Shown here: piece after piece, positions 1 to 6,149 of the stretch
Numbering within the stretch: position 1 is the stretch's first letter
Layout: each line of letters opens with the position of its first letter
Assembly: GCA_034423195.1 (NCBI GenBank)
Contig: DAOUIZ010000066.1
Coordinates: forward strand, 62,001 to 126,000
Direction of reading: 5' to 3'
DNA length: 64,000 nucleotides
From: CATOSK01 sp034423195
GTDB lineage: Bacteria > Chloroflexota > Dehalococcoidia > Lucifugimonadales > UBA3495
Made by a program: the position numbers and the translations under genes
The notes under the pieces: model-generated
Seen by the model: the letters and a program-made list of their open reading frames with translations, nothing else
The model's database searches: none
Told to the model about the DNA's origin: nothing

Positions 1-1
1 G

Positions 2-241
2 GCCAACATTCCCTCCGGTGACTTCACGTCGGCAAACCGGACGATCATTGGATTCAGCATGGGGAGGTCTCCGGTGGGATCTCTGGACCACAAGGCTGCG
101 ATGGCCGAGCTGTTCCCGATGATTTCCAGCGGACAGGCCAAGCTGGTGGTGGACAGGGTGATTCCCATGGCGGAGGTGGCCCAGGCGCACCAACACCTGT
201 CGAATCGCGGCAGCCGCGGCAAGGTAATTCTTACTCCTTAA
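2..241 (+). CDS. Zinc-binding alcohol dehydrogenase/quinone reductase family, C-terminal end (partial)
   Basis: The frame is open from base 2 of the window and ends with TAA, so only the last 79 residues are present. The closing segment, with AQAHQHL followed by SRGKVILTP, is the usual end of the medium-chain dehydrogenase/reductase (zinc alcohol dehydrogenase, quinone oxidoreductase) family, where the last strand of the catalytic fold follows a helix that begins AxxAH. The catalytic zinc ligands and the GxGxxG nucleotide site would lie upstream, outside the window. The substrate cannot be judged. Confidence 0.75.
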   Translation, partial: ANIPSGDFTSANRTIIGFSMGRSPVGSLDHKAAMAELFPMISSGQAKLVVDRVIPMAEVAQAHQHLSNRGSRGKVILTP

Positions 242-291
242 ATGCTAGAATAGCTGCCGCCAAAGGCAGACCCAAGCGAGGAGTAGGGAGC

Positions 292-1443
292 ATGGCCCAG
301 GGAGTTTCCGCGCGCTCCGGCGATATGATGGTGCTGGTGGGCACCAGGAAGGGAGCGTTCATACTGACCGGGGTTGAGTCCCGCCGGCGCTGGCACCTAT
401 CCGACCTCTTCTCTCCAGGCAGCGACGTTTTCCACCTGGTCTACGACCGGCGGGGCGAGGGCAAGCTGTTCGCCGCCACCAACAGTATGTGGTTCGGCCC
501 GCAGGTGGAGTTCAGCCAGGACCTGGGCAAGACCTGGGAGCAGGCGCAAGCCCAACCCCGTTTCGCAGACAAGCCGGAATATGCCGAGCATGACGGCCCG
601 ACGGTCAGCCGCCTCTGGCACATTGAGCCGGGACGGGAAAGCGAACCGGGAGTCCTTTACGCCGGAGTGCAGCCCGCCGGGCTCTTCAAGTCTGAGGACG
701 GCGGCGTTACCTGGCGGGAGGTGGAGGGGCTGTCCAGGCACCCCACCCGCCCGGAATGGCAACCCGGGTTTGGCGGCCTGTGCCTGCACAGCATCGCGCT
801 GGACCGGAACGCGCCGGACCGGATGTGGGTCGGAATTTCCGCCGCCGGGGTTTTCCGGACCGACGACGGGGGAGAGAACTGGCGTCCGGCCAACCGGGGA
901 GTGCGAGCCGATTTTGATCCGTCAAACCCCCTACCGGAGTGGGGCCAGTGTCCCCATAAGCTGCTGTCCCACCCGTCCAGTCCCGGAAGGCTGTACCAGC
1001 AGAATCACTGCGGGGTATACCGGACGGACGACGGGGGCGACGAATGGCAGGACATCACCGAGGGGCTGCCGTCCAGGTTTGGATTCGTCGCGGGAATCAA
1101 TCCCCGTAACCCGGAAACCCTGTACGTAGTGCCGGAGGATGAAGCCCTGGGGACGGACGTTGGCGGCGGGATCCGCTACGTATCGGGGGCGCGGTTCCGG
1201 GTGTTCCGCAGCCGCAACGGAGGCCGGGACTGGGAAACGCTGACCAACGGCTTGCCCCAGGAAAACGCCTACCTCCACATCCTGCGGGAGAGCATGGCCA
1301 CCGACTCCCTGGAGCCAATGGGGATTTACGTTGGCACCGTCAACGGCCAGATTTTCTACAGCCGGGACGAGGGCGACCACTGGGAGTTGATGGTGGAGAA
1401 CCTGCCGCCGATCAACTCGCTGGAGTGCGCCCAAGTGTTGTAG
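292..1443 (+). CDS. BNR/sialidase-like beta-propeller repeat protein
   Basis: A 383-residue protein of the WD40/YVTN/BNR-like group (often auto-named exo-alpha-sialidase). Asp-box motifs of type S-x-D-x-G-x-T-W recur: SQDLGKTW, SEDGGVTW, TDDGGENW, TDDGGDEW, SRNGGRDW and SRDEGDHW, giving a six-bladed propeller. No signal peptide is evident, so it is probably cytoplasmic. The catalytic Arg triad of true sialidases is not recognisable, so enzymatic activity is not claimed. The start ATG is preceded by GAGGAG and GGGAG. It stands alone between the dehydrogenase and the convergent thi operon. Confidence 0.75.
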   Translation: MAQGVSARSGDMMVLVGTRKGAFILTGVESRRRWHLSDLFSPGSDVFHLVYDRRGEGKLFAATNSMWFGPQVEFSQDLGKTWEQAQAQPRFADKPEYAEHDGPTVSRLWHIEPGRESEPGVLYAGVQPAGLFKSEDGGVTWREVEGLSRHPTRPEWQPGFGGLCLHSIALDRNAPDRMWVGISAAGVFRTDDGGENWRPANRGVRADFDPSNPLPEWGQCPHKLLSHPSSPGRLYQQNHCGVYRTDDGGDEWQDITEGLPSRFGFVAGINPRNPETLYVVPEDEALGTDVGGGIRYVSGARFRVFRSRNGGRDWETLTNGLPQENAYLHILRESMATDSLEPMGIYVGTVNGQIFYSRDEGDHWELMVENLPPINSLECAQVL

Positions 1444-1490
1444 GGGCGGGAGGCGAACCAAGGCCTGCGGCGACGGCCGCCCAAGTCTTT

Positions 1491-1739
1491 CTACCCCAGA
1501 ACCCGGGCCTTGATTGTTTCGAGGAGGGACCAGAGGCGGCTCCAAACGAGGCGCCGCTCCGCGTCCGAGAGGGGGCGGTCCAGGGACCGGCGGCAGGCCG
1601 CGACAGCCTGGCCGGAGAGGAATCCCCAGCAGCCGGGTTCCTCGCGCATCCAGCCAATGACCTTGTCCCGGTTTTCCTGGACCACCTCGGTGAGGATGGG
1701 GTCGAGGGCTTCCAGGGTCATCGGCCGGGAGTCGGGCAC
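1491..1739 (-). CDS. Unknown small protein at the end of the thi operon
   Basis: An 82-residue soluble, mostly helical protein starting 6 bp after the thiS stop. It has a central EEPGCWGFLSG segment with a single Cys and a C-terminal half rich in Arg/Leu/Trp. I do not recognise the family. Tight spacing to thiS on the same strand suggests it is transcribed from the riboswitch-controlled promoter, so a role linked to thiazole synthesis or sulfur delivery is possible, but this rests on position only. Confidence 0.55.
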   Translation of the reverse strand: MPDSRPMTLEALDPILTEVVQENRDKVIGWMREEPGCWGFLSGQAVAACRRSLDRPLSDAERRLVWSRLWSLLETIKARVLG

Positions 1740-1745
1740 GCCGGG

Positions 1746-1949
1746 TCAGCCCCCGCCGACGGGACGGACGATTTCCAGGGTGTCGCCGTTGGCGAGGGTG
1801 ATGCCGGAGAAGTTCTCCTTCTTGACAACCTCCCCGTTGTAGCCGACGGCCACGAAGCGGAGGTTGACGTCGACGGTCTCCAGGAATTGTTCCAAGCTGA
1901 GCTCGTCCTCTGCCTCCCGGGGCTTACCGTTGACTGTCAGGTTAATCAC
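1746..1949 (-). CDS. thiS: Sulfur carrier protein ThiS
   Basis: A 67-residue ubiquitin-fold protein beginning MINLTVNGK and ending in Gly-Gly-Gly. The family's C-terminal Gly-Gly is adenylated and converted to a thiocarboxylate that donates sulfur to ThiG in thiazole-phosphate synthesis. Length matches the family (about 66 residues). The first codons overlap the 3' end of thiE by 8 bp, implying translational coupling. No thiF or thiO is present in this window, so the activating enzyme must be elsewhere. Confidence 0.9.
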   Translation of the reverse strand: MINLTVNGKPREAEDELSLEQFLETVDVNLRFVAVGYNGEVVKKENFSGITLANGDTLEIVRPVGGG

Positions 1950-2607
1950 GGCGGGCCAAATCCTCCTTGACGGCGGGGCGATACGCCCGGGTAATGGTCT
2001 GCTTGATGAGCCGGGCGTCCTCCCCAGGATCGGGGGCGGTCAGTATGGCTGAGATCACCGCGACGCCGGAAGCGCCGGCCTCCATGGCCTGGGCGGCATT
2101 TCCGGCGTTGATCCCGCCAATGCCTATGATGGGGATCGAACACCTGGACGCGACGCGGGCTATCAGGTCCGGGCCGGAGGGCTCTTCTCCTGGGTGGGAT
2201 GAGCTGGCGAACATGGTGCCGACCAGCAGGAAGTCAGCTCCGTCCCCCTCGGCCTGCACTGCTCCTTCGACGGAATGGACGGAGCGGCCGATGATGGGTA
2301 CGTCACCCAGGACCCGGCGGGCCTGGGCCGGGGAAAGGGCCGCCTCGCCAAGCTGGACGCCCGCCGCTCCGACACACCGGGCCACGTCAACACGCTCGTT
2401 GACAATCAAGGGAGCGGAGCCGGACAGAGCATCCTGGATTGCCGACGCGAGGACAAGCAAGTCTCCGCCGGGCAGGTCTTTTTCCCGGAGTTGGACCAGG
2501 TTGACCCCGCCGGCAACAGCTTCAGCGATGCGGGCGGGCAGGTCTCCGTCCGGGACCAGGCGCCGGTCGGTTACCAGGCAGAGGCACGGCTCCGGCAGGG
2601 TTGTCAC
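1942..2607 (-). CDS. thiE: Thiamine-phosphate synthase ThiE
   Basis: A 221-residue TIM-barrel enzyme that joins hydroxymethylpyrimidine diphosphate to thiazole phosphate to give thiamine phosphate. Family signatures are visible: LVTDR near the N-terminus, VQLREKDL for diphosphate/Mg binding, LIVNERVDVA, GVQLGE, and IIGIGGINAGNA with GASGVAVISA at the phosphate-binding end. It starts 3 bp after the thiG stop and overlaps thiS, giving the order thiG-thiE-thiS. The length is normal for the family. Confidence 0.93.
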   Translation of the reverse strand: MTTLPEPCLCLVTDRRLVPDGDLPARIAEAVAGGVNLVQLREKDLPGGDLLVLASAIQDALSGSAPLIVNERVDVARCVGAAGVQLGEAALSPAQARRVLGDVPIIGRSVHSVEGAVQAEGDGADFLLVGTMFASSSHPGEEPSGPDLIARVASRCSIPIIGIGGINAGNAAQAMEAGASGVAVISAILTAPDPGEDARLIKQTITRAYRPAVKEDLARRD

Positions 2608-2610
2608 GGT

Positions 2611-3402
2611 CTACCTTCCGGCGGCGGTGGGCTGGGGAACGTCGGTGGTGGGGCTGCTGGCGGCGGCATGGGTACGGGTGGGGATCCGCCCGGCCAGGAA
2701 GGCGCTCCGCCCCGCCTCAACCCCGTGCCTGAAGGCCTCGGCCATGAGGCCGGGCCTCTCGGCCTGGGCGATCGCGGTGTTGACCAGCACGGCGGAAGCG
2801 CCCATCTCCAACGCCTTGGAAGCATCGGATGGGACAGCCAGGCCCGCGTCCACGACCACCGGGATGTTGGCCTGCTCGATGATGATGCGGACTTCCTCGA
2901 CGGTGTGGATGCCCTGGCCGGAGCCGATGGCAGAGCCCAGGGGCATGACGGTGGCGCAACCCACTTCCTCCAGGCGCTTGGCCAGGACCGGGTCCGCGTG
3001 GATGTAGGGCAGGACGGCGAACCCCTCCTTGACCAGCTGCTCGGCCGCTTCCAGGGTCCCCTTGGGGTCGGGGAAAAGATACTTGGGGTCGGGGATAACT
3101 TCCAGCTTGACGAAGTGGGTCTGGGTGACTTCGCGGCCGAGACGGGCGACGAACAGGGCTTCCTCGACGGTCTGGCATCCGGCGGTGTTGGGCAGGATGG
3201 CGTACTTGTCCGGGTCGATGTAGTCGAGGATGGTCTTCTCGTCCGGGTTGTCGAGGTCGAGGCGGCGGATGGCGACAGTAACCATCTGGGTGCCGGAGGC
3301 CTCCAGCGCTGCAACCTGGTCTTCCATGGAACGGTAACGGCCAGTACCGACGATGAGCCGGGAGGTAAATGTCTTGCCAGCGATTACCAAATCATCCGAC
3401 AT
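2611..3402 (-). CDS. thiG: Thiazole synthase ThiG
   Basis: A 263-residue (beta/alpha)8 enzyme that condenses deoxyxylulose phosphate, dehydroglycine and ThiS-thiocarboxylate to thiazole phosphate. Visible signatures are SRLIVGTGRY, LPNTAGCQTVEEA, and FVKLEVI with the Schiff-base Lys at residue 99, then PLGSAIGSGQGI and VVVDAGLAVPSDA. ATG is preceded by AAGGAG. It is the first gene of the thi operon, behind the TPP riboswitch and a duplicated leader segment. The last ~20 residues (Ala/Pro/Thr-rich) extend beyond the conserved core and may be disordered. Confidence 0.95.
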   Translation of the reverse strand: MSDDLVIAGKTFTSRLIVGTGRYRSMEDQVAALEASGTQMVTVAIRRLDLDNPDEKTILDYIDPDKYAILPNTAGCQTVEEALFVARLGREVTQTHFVKLEVIPDPKYLFPDPKGTLEAAEQLVKEGFAVLPYIHADPVLAKRLEEVGCATVMPLGSAIGSGQGIHTVEEVRIIIEQANIPVVVDAGLAVPSDASKALEMGASAVLVNTAIAQAERPGLMAEAFRHGVEAGRSAFLAGRIPTRTHAAASSPTTDVPQPTAAGR

Positions 3403-3423
3403 GGTGAGGACTCCTTCTAAGAA

Positions 3424-3540
3424 TCGCGGCTTTCGGGGCCGAGTTAGGCAACTTGTCCAAGGCCCTTGGGCCGCTCGATTTAAGGGTCGCGGCTTTCGGG
3501 GCCGAGTTAGGCAACTTGATCTAAGGCCCCTGGGCCGCTC
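3424..3540 (-). repeat. Two-copy tandem repeat in the thiG leader
   Basis: Two near-identical copies, 3424-3476 and 3487-3540 (start-to-start 63 bp), lie between the riboswitch terminator and the thiG ribosome-binding site. They differ at only a few positions. Each holds an internal GGCCC/GGGCC dyad and the segment CGGCTTTCGGGGCC. The copies are part of the thi mRNA leader and could form paired hairpins. No open frame with credible coding features covers them. Confidence 0.85.
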
Positions 3541-3558
3541 TTTAATCCATCTGTGTGC

Positions 3559-3590
3559 AAAAAACCGCCGAGCAATGATGCTGGCGGTTG
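3559..3590 (-). terminator. Intrinsic terminator downstream of the TPP aptamer
   Basis: On the minus strand AACCGCC (3583-3589) pairs with GGCGGTT (3563-3569), followed by a run of T (read as A at 3559-3564). It lies about 10 bp after the riboswitch aptamer and before thiG, as expected of a transcription-termination expression platform. Confidence 0.85.
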
Positions 3591-3600
3591 CAAGTGTTGA

Positions 3601-3697
3601 CTAGCTCCATTCCCTGCGCCGGCATTACCCGGATCAGGTACAGGCGGTCGGCGGCGTTGGCCACCCTCTCAGCCTGGCTTACCCAAGCTCCCGACAG
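3601..3697 (-). promoter_or_regulatory. TPP (THI-element) riboswitch
   Basis: On the minus strand the conserved THI-box blocks are present in order: CTGAGA (complement of 3667-3672), then CCTGATCCGGGTAATGCCGG and GCAGGGA (complement of about 3608-3637). The ends pair as GGGAGCTTG with a terminal AATGGAGCT strand. In this RNA family thiamine pyrophosphate binding favours the terminator. The target is thiG-thiE-thiS. Confidence 0.95.
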
Positions 3698-3729
3698 AAC
3701 CAAGAATCAGTATGGAATTGTACGAGGGG

Positions 3730-3758
3730 ACTTTAGCACCGGGCCGGGGGGAAGTCAA
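3730..3758 (-). promoter_or_regulatory. Promoter of the thi operon
   Basis: Minus-strand TTGACT (3753-3758), a 17-bp spacer and TAAAGT (3730-3735), the -10 being preceded by TGC. The predicted start, about 3723, is some 25 bp upstream of the riboswitch. Confidence 0.7.
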
Positions 3759-3831
3759 CGGGAGGCGAAAGGGAAACCAGGGCATCCGCACAAGAGGAAC
3801 CGGCAGGGGAACCGGCAGATTTTTTGTTTTG

Positions 3832-3994
3832 TGGGACATTTCAGCGATTTCAGGAGGGGTTGTGCTTAAAATTTCGGGAAACACGGGAAAATTTGTGCCC
3901 TCCAGGGACACTTCAGGGCCGTTTGGCGCCGGACTGGGACACGATTTGAGACGCGATTGGGACATTATGAGACAAATTGGGACATTTTGGGACA
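3832..3994. repeat. Cluster of TGGGACA heptamers
   Basis: TGGGACA occurs at 3832, 3935, 3958, 3978 and 3988, with related GGGACA at 3905 and GAGACA near 3970. The last three are 20 and 10 bp apart, close to whole helical turns. The whole stretch 3759-4160 has no convincing gene on either strand. It could be an array of protein-binding sites or decayed sequence. Confidence 0.6.
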
Positions 3995-4161
3995 CAGCCC
4001 CGAAGAGGCCGGGAGAAGGAGGGAGGGTTGCCGAGGTAAATCAGAAGCAAATCATTGGCACGGTTGGCAAGATCCGGAGGAGTATTATCCGGCGGATATT
4101 TAACGCTACAAGGGAAAAGCGCCAGTGTCAACGGCCAACTGTCAGCGGTCAGAGGGGCCGC

Positions 4162-4200
4162 AAAGAAAGACCGCCGGAGGGAACAAACCCTCCGGCGGTC
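4162..4200 (-). terminator. Intrinsic terminator of the DAHP synthase gene
   Basis: A perfect 13-bp stem, GACCGCCGGAGGG (4169-4181) with CCCTCCGGCGGTC (4188-4200), 6-nt loop, followed on the minus strand by TTTCTTT. It lies 27 bp beyond the aroF stop. Confidence 0.9.
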
Positions 4201-4227
4201 CAGTCAATCCGGTTAGTGCGGTGTGGT

Positions 4228-5298
4228 TTAGACGGGAGCGGCGACGAGCTGGCCCATTGCATCGTAGGCCCAGTGGAGGAGCTGGTCGGTCTCCTCCCAA
4301 CCGATGCAGGCGTCGGTGATGGATACGCCGTACTGCAACTGGGAGAGGTCTTCGCAGAGGCGCTGGTTGCCCTCGTTGAGGTTGCTCTCCAGCATCACGC
4401 CGATGATGTCCCGGTCTCCGCTGATTTTCTGGGAAACAACGTCCTTGAAAGCCCGGGCCTGTTGCGTGTGGTCCTTGTTGGAGTTGCCGTGGCTGCAGTC
4501 GACCATGATCTGAGACCGAACACCCGACTTGGCAAGACGGTCCTTGGCCTCGGCGATGGCCTCGGCGCCGAAGTTGGGGCCGGCATTGCCGCCGCGCAGG
4601 ACAAGGTGTCCGTCGGGGTTGCCGGTGGTGCGGATGAGGGCGGTCTGGCCGTCGCCGTCCATCCCCAGAAAACCATGGGGGCTGCGGGCGGAGAGCATGG
4701 CGTCGACGGCTATCTGGGCGTTGCCGTCGGTGCCGTTCTTGAATCCGACGGGCATGCTCAGGCCACTGGCCATCTGTCGGTGGATCTGGCTCTCGGTGGT
4801 GCGGGCGCCGATGGTGCCCCAGGTTATCAAGCCGGCCAGATACTGGGGGACGACCGGGTCGAGGAACTCGGTGCCGGCGTACATTCCCATTTCGCCAATC
4901 TCGAGAAGGAGGGAGCGGGCGGTGCGGAGCCCGGCCTCGATGTCGAAGGTGTCGTCAAGGTGAGGGTCGTAGATAAGGCCCTTCCAGCCAACGGTGGTGC
5001 GGGGCTTTTCGAAGTAGACCCGCATCACGATGAGAAGGCGGTCGCTAAGTTCCTGGGCCAGCTCCTTGAGGCGTCCGGCGTACTCCAGAGCCAAATCCTT
5101 GCTGTGGATGGAGCAGGGGCCGACGATGAGGAGCAGCCTGGGGTCTTCGCCATTGAGGACTCGCCGGACCTGCTCCCGACCCTCCACGACGGTCTGCTCA
5201 GCGGAGGGAGTAATGGGCAGGGAGTTGACGAGACTTCGCGGGGTAGTCAGGGGTTGCATGGACTCGATGTGTACATCTCTGGTTGCCGACGGTTGCAC
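4228..5298 (-). CDS. aroF: 3-deoxy-7-phosphoheptulonate (DAHP) synthase, class I
   Basis: A 356-residue enzyme of the AroF/G/H type (E. coli AroG is 350). It condenses phosphoenolpyruvate and erythrose 4-phosphate, the first step of the shikimate pathway. Motifs include IVGPCSIH, VMRVYFEKPRTTVGWKGLI, GARTTESQIHR, GFKNGTDG, VDCSHGNSNKD and a GVSITDACIGW end. The GTG at 5298 is chosen because GGGAGG lies 6 bp before it and the N-terminus (DVHIES then LP.TP) aligns with AroG. A longer frame upstream would run through the attenuator terminator. The symbol aroF stands for the family; aroG or aroH would fit equally. Control appears to be by the leader-peptide attenuator upstream. Confidence 0.95.
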   Translation of the reverse strand: MQPSATRDVHIESMQPLTTPRSLVNSLPITPSAEQTVVEGREQVRRVLNGEDPRLLLIVGPCSIHSKDLALEYAGRLKELAQELSDRLLIVMRVYFEKPRTTVGWKGLIYDPHLDDTFDIEAGLRTARSLLLEIGEMGMYAGTEFLDPVVPQYLAGLITWGTIGARTTESQIHRQMASGLSMPVGFKNGTDGNAQIAVDAMLSARSPHGFLGMDGDGQTALIRTTGNPDGHLVLRGGNAGPNFGAEAIAEAKDRLAKSGVRSQIMVDCSHGNSNKDHTQQARAFKDVVSQKISGDRDIIGVMLESNLNEGNQRLCEDLSQLQYGVSITDACIGWEETDQLLHWAYDAMGQLVAAPV

Positions 5299-5391
5299 GG
5301 TGTTCCTCCCAAATAAATATCGTGACCCGGGTAACGGTCCTACATCCACGCCCGACCGGCCAATCCAGGCCCAGCCTCCGGCGCCAAAACC

Positions 5392-5419
5392 AAAAAACCC
5401 CAACCTATGCCGGCTGGGG
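5392..5419 (-). terminator. Attenuator terminator in the aroF leader
   Basis: On the minus strand CCCCAGCC (5412-5419) pairs with GGTTGGGG (5398-5405) around a GGCATA loop, followed by six T. It sits between the leader peptide stop and aroF, about 95 bp before the aroF start, so it must be bypassed for expression. Confidence 0.88.
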
Positions 5420-5445
5420 TCTGGTGTCCTCCTGGCTGCCCTTGG

Positions 5446-5529
5446 CTAGCACACCAAGCCTTCGCCGACTGGCTGGCAGCCGGTAAAGAAATAGCAGCAA
5501 TAACCGCAACCGTCCCAGGTAATTTTCAT
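5446..5529 (-). CDS. Aromatic amino-acid leader peptide of aroF
   Basis: A 27-codon open frame, ATG to TAG, in the aroF mRNA leader. It encodes Trp5, Tyr10, Tyr13, Phe14 and Phe15, so five of the first 15 residues are aromatic and all three aromatic amino acids are represented; Cys is also frequent (8, 11, 12, 18, 27). The block Y-F-F (codons 13-15) lies just before CCGGCTGCC (5475-5483), which can pair with GGCAGCC after the stop or with CAGCCGG in the terminator arm. This is the layout of trpL/pheA-type ribosome-mediated attenuation. No Shine-Dalgarno is present; the start lies only 10 bp from the -10 box, so translation is probably near-leaderless. Confidence 0.8.
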   Translation of the reverse strand: MKITWDGCGYCCYFFTGCQPVGEGLVC

Positions 5530-5539
5530 TGCGGAAAAG

Positions 5540-5568
5540 ATACTACTCGCCCCCCCGGTCTAAGTCAA
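5540..5568 (-). promoter_or_regulatory. Promoter of the aroF leader and gene
   Basis: Minus-strand TTGACT (5563-5568), exactly 17 bp, TAGTAT (5540-5545). Transcription should begin near 5530-5533, immediately before the leader peptide ATG at 5529. Confidence 0.8.
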
Positions 5569-5623
5569 CAAGTTTTGGAAGCATTTCCATCTTGGAATCG
5601 TTTTTGGGACATCGAGGCCGGTA

Positions 5624-5651
5624 TTGACAACCGGGTTTTTGGTGCTAGAAT
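5624..5651 (+). promoter_or_regulatory. Promoter of the fur-znuABC operon
   Basis: TTGACA (5624-5629), 16-bp spacer, TAGAAT (5646-5651). It is back to back with the aroF promoter, 56 bp apart, and is followed at once by the palindrome at 5660. Confidence 0.8.
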
Positions 5652-5659
5652 TCGTTTTC

Positions 5660-5671
5660 GCAATTAATTGC
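5660..5671. promoter_or_regulatory. Probable Fur/Zur operator
   Basis: GCAATTAATTGC is a perfect 12-bp palindrome at about the expected transcription start, in AT-rich sequence unlike the surroundings. A related half site, GATTGCGA, follows at about 5682-5689. Its place directly before a Fur-family gene and its metal importer suggests autoregulation (inference). Confidence 0.65.
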
Positions 5672-5699
5672 AACTCAAGCCTGATTGCGATAACTACCA

Positions 5700-6149
5700 G
5701 TGACAGAAACCGAACGCGCCATAGAAACCCTCCGGGAACAGGGACACCGGCTGACGCCGCAGCGGCTGCTGGTGCTGCAAATCGTGGGGGCCGGGAACGG
5801 CCACATGGGCGTGGACGAGGTCTTCCGGCTGGCCCAGGAAGCCTACCCGTACATTGACATCGCGACGGTATACCGGACGCTTCATCTGTTCAAGCGGCTG
5901 GGCGTGGTGACCGAAGTGGCGATAGGCGACCGGCTGCATTACGAATTGACCGATCCCTCGGGGAAACATCACCACATGGTGTGCGAGGTGTGCCACGGAG
6001 CGTACAACCTCAGTCCGCATTACCTCGAGGAGTTCAGGGAGACCCTGATCCGGGATTTCGGCTTTGAACCGGACCTGGAGCACTTCGCGGTGCCTGGAAT
6101 CTGCCTGGAATGCCGGCAAAACAACCCCAAGAATGGAGAAGACAAATGA
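5700..6149 (+). CDS. Fur family transcriptional regulator (Zur-like)
   Basis: A 149-residue metal-responsive repressor. The N-terminal winged helix contains RLTPQRLLVLQIV and IATVYRTLHLF; the dimerisation half has KHHHMVCEVC and a second Cys pair, CLEC, forming the structural Zn(Cys)4 site. Start is GTG at 5700; length is normal for the family. Its last codons overlap the SBP gene (ATGA), so it is translationally coupled to a ZnuABC-type importer, favouring zinc (or manganese) as effector. A palindromic operator lies in its own promoter. Confidence 0.9.
   Translation: MTETERAIETLREQGHRLTPQRLLVLQIVGAGNGHMGVDEVFRLAQEAYPYIDIATVYRTLHLFKRLGVVTEVAIGDRLHYELTDPSGKHHHMVCEVCHGAYNLSPHYLEEFRETLIRDFGFEPDLEHFAVPGICLECRQNNPKNGEDK

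Noticed and set aside
3424..3540. CRISPR array
   Set aside because: Only two copies with no distinct spacer between them beyond 10 bp; it is a tandem duplication.
3712..5316. Plus-strand 534-codon frame across aroF
   Set aside because: It lies antisense to the well-supported DAHP synthase, its terminator and leader; the protein has no family features and the GC-rich frame is a shadow.
5392..5530. T-box riboswitch as the aroF leader
   Set aside because: The conserved T-box sequence (GGNACCGCG type) and Stem I motifs are not present; the aromatic-codon frame explains the terminator better.
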